5,739 nucleotides of DNA from Bacteroidales bacterium UBA1204 (GTDB taxonomy: Bacteria > Bacteroidota > Bacteroidia > Bacteroidales > F082), in NCBI GenBank assembly GCA_002310075.1, contig DBXU01000128.1:1-5739 (forward strand), read 5' to 3'. The notes under the pieces are model-generated. The model made no database searches and was not told the origin of the DNA. It saw only the letters and a program-made list of their open reading frames with translations. Both the position numbers and the translations under genes were made by a program. Below, in pieces: positions 4,643-5,739 of this stretch. Each line of letters starts with the position of its first letter. Position 1 is the first letter of the stretch.

Positions 4643-5739
4643 ATGAAAATATTCAGAATTCTCCCAATCATTGCCTTAATGGCTTTTGCCAGCTGCTCGT
4701 CCAACCGGCACATGGCACAAGACGATGTGTATTATTCGCCTTACGGCAATAAGGCAGGGCGCATGACCACCAGCAATGGTTCCTACGTCAGCCCAAGCAT
4801 CAGCAGCAACTCAACCTACGACTACCAAAGCTATTACTCCGACAGCAAAAACTATGCGAGTAATGCCGAGCCCGTCTACCAAACCACTGAGACGGTGACC
4901 GACACCAATGGTGTGGTGTATACCACCACCGAAACCTATTTCGATGCCGACTATGCAACCCGCATCAAGCGTTTCGGTACACAGGCATCCTCTTCAAGAG
5001 GCTACTATGACGACTACTACACCGGTGGAGACACATACAACATCTACGTCAACGGTTACGATCCTTTCTATTGGGACTACAGTCCTAGAATCTATGTCGG
5101 ATGGGGTTGGAACTGGGGTTATTATCCCTATTGGAGATACAGATGGGGTTGGGATCCGTACTGGGGTTATTCCTATTGGGGCTATCCTTACTACTCCTCC
5201 TATTGGGGATGGGATCCCTACTGGTCCTATGGTTGGGGGTATGGATACAACCACTATTGGCATCACCATCATCATCATTATGATGGTTGGCACCACCACG
5301 GAGGACATGGTGGCAGCGGCCTTGCTGGCTATGCAGCCAGCGTCAGACGCGAAAACAACAACACCAATGGTTCCATGAGTTACCGTGTGCCCACAGAAGG
5401 ACGCAACAGCTTTAGCGGCAACAGCGCTAGCGGCCGCACTTCATCAGGATCGTTGAGCAACAGCCGTCCTACCGCAACTAGCAGCATGAGCAGACCCAGT
5501 GCCAACGGTACCACTGCAAGACCCAGCAGCACTTCAAGACCTACAGCAGGCACACAAGGCCGCATCGGCGCATTGAACCGTCCCACGGCAACTTCGCGCC
5601 CGAACGCAAACACAGCCCGTCCCAGCAGCAGCACTTCGGCAAGTTCTGCCAATAGTAACAGTGGCCGTCAGACCTACACCTCGCCCAACAGCACCCGCCC
5701 CTCACGCTCCAGCTCTGAATATGTGCGCCCGCAAAGCTC
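4643..5739 (+). CDS. Tyr/Trp/His-rich lipoprotein with Ser/Thr/Arg-Pro-rich tail (3' partial)
   Basis: The frame is open from ATG 4643 to the window end (365 codons plus two bases), so the C-terminus is missing. The N-terminus is a lipoprotein signal: MKIFRI, a hydrophobic core and the lipobox AFASC, with lipidation at Cys18. Residues about 25-130 are rich in Ser, Tyr, Asn and Thr and include a Thr-rich stretch (VTDTNGVVYTTTETYFD, 85-101). Residues about 131-206 are dominated by Tyr, Trp and Gly, with WGWDPYW at 168-174 and again at 188-194. A run of six His (207-212) is followed by WHHHGGHGG (216-224). From about 250 onward the sequence is low-complexity Ser/Thr/Asn/Ala with repeated Arg-Pro steps. 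I recognise no enzyme family. Similar Tyr/Trp-rich lipoproteins occur in Bacteroidales as uncharacterised proteins. The aromatic and His-rich parts could bind metal or a surface polymer, but that is inference. It lies 83 nt after the DUF2807 gene in the same direction. Confidence 0.88.
   Translation, partial: MKIFRILPIIALMAFASCSSNRHMAQDDVYYSPYGNKAGRMTTSNGSYVSPSISSNSTYDYQSYYSDSKNYASNAEPVYQTTETVTDTNGVVYTTTETYFDADYATRIKRFGTQASSSRGYYDDYYTGGDTYNIYVNGYDPFYWDYSPRIYVGWGWNWGYYPYWRYRWGWDPYWGYSYWGYPYYSSYWGWDPYWSYGWGYGYNHYWHHHHHHYDGWHHHGGHGGSGLAGYAASVRRENNNTNGSMSYRVPTEGRNSFSGNSASGRTSSGSLSNSRPTATSSMSRPSANGTTARPSSTSRPTAGTQGRIGALNRPTATSRPNANTARPSSSTSASSANSNSGRQTYTSPNSTRPSRSSSEYVRPQS
5144..5263 (+). repeat. 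Two-copy 60-bp (20-residue) tandem repeat within CDS
   Basis: The 21-base segments at 5144-5164 and 5204-5224 differ at only two positions, and both encode WGWDPYW. They start exactly 60 bases apart, so residues 168-187 and 188-207 form two copies of a 20-residue unit. The second half of each unit has diverged but keeps its Tyr/Trp/Gly composition. An internal duplication in the aromatic region is likely. Confidence 0.6.

Noticed and set aside
4908..5378. 156-codon + strand frame rich in Thr, Ile and Gly
   Set aside because: It is a shifted-frame reading of the repetitive Tyr/Trp/Gly-rich lipoprotein gene; its low complexity comes from that composition. The 104-codon opposite-strand frame at 4994-5308 is rejected for the same reason.

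Overview
The window reads as chromosomal DNA of a Bacteroidota bacterium, most likely a Bacteroidales member. The evidence is a type IX secretion (T9SS) C-terminal sorting domain, lipoproteins of Bacteroidota type, promoter boxes fitting the phylum's -7 consensus TAnnTTTG, and start codons without a clear Shine-Dalgarno sequence. No rRNA, tRNA, CRISPR array, transposase or phage gene is visible.

Layout. (1) Positions 1-1563, + strand: the C-terminal 520 residues of a large secreted multidomain protein. It has a concanavalin/LamG-like lectin fold, a middle beta-rich region, an Ig-like module and a type A T9SS tail; its start lies outside the window. (2) About 1585-1615: a strong GC-rich hairpin with A and T tracts on both sides, placed to end transcription from both converging genes. 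(3) 1633-2397, - strand: a complete mazG nucleoside triphosphate pyrophosphohydrolase. (4) 2398-2611: a divergent intergenic region. It holds a 133-bp element bounded by 23-bp inverted repeats (22 of 23 matched), with a TAnnTTTG promoter box 18-19 bp outside each end. (5) 2612-3799, + strand: an outer-membrane barrel protein of the PagL/acyloxyacyl hydrolase type. It overlaps by 41 nt (6) 3759-4559, a lipoprotein with a DUF2807 (GIN) beta-helix domain. (7) From 4643 to beyond the window end: a lipoprotein with a Tyr/Trp/His-rich centre, a natural run of six histidines and a Ser/Thr/Arg-Pro-rich tail.

The three + strand genes from 2612 onward all encode envelope proteins. The first two are almost certainly co-transcribed and translationally coupled. 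The third may belong to the same unit or have its own weak promoter. The mazG gene is a housekeeping neighbour on the other strand.

The most interesting points are the inverted-repeat element set symmetrically between two divergent promoters, the hydrolase that keeps the PagL His/Ser/Asn pattern but has Asn where Glu is expected, and the unclassified Tyr/Trp/His-rich lipoprotein. I did not find convincing evidence of a wholly new multi-gene system.
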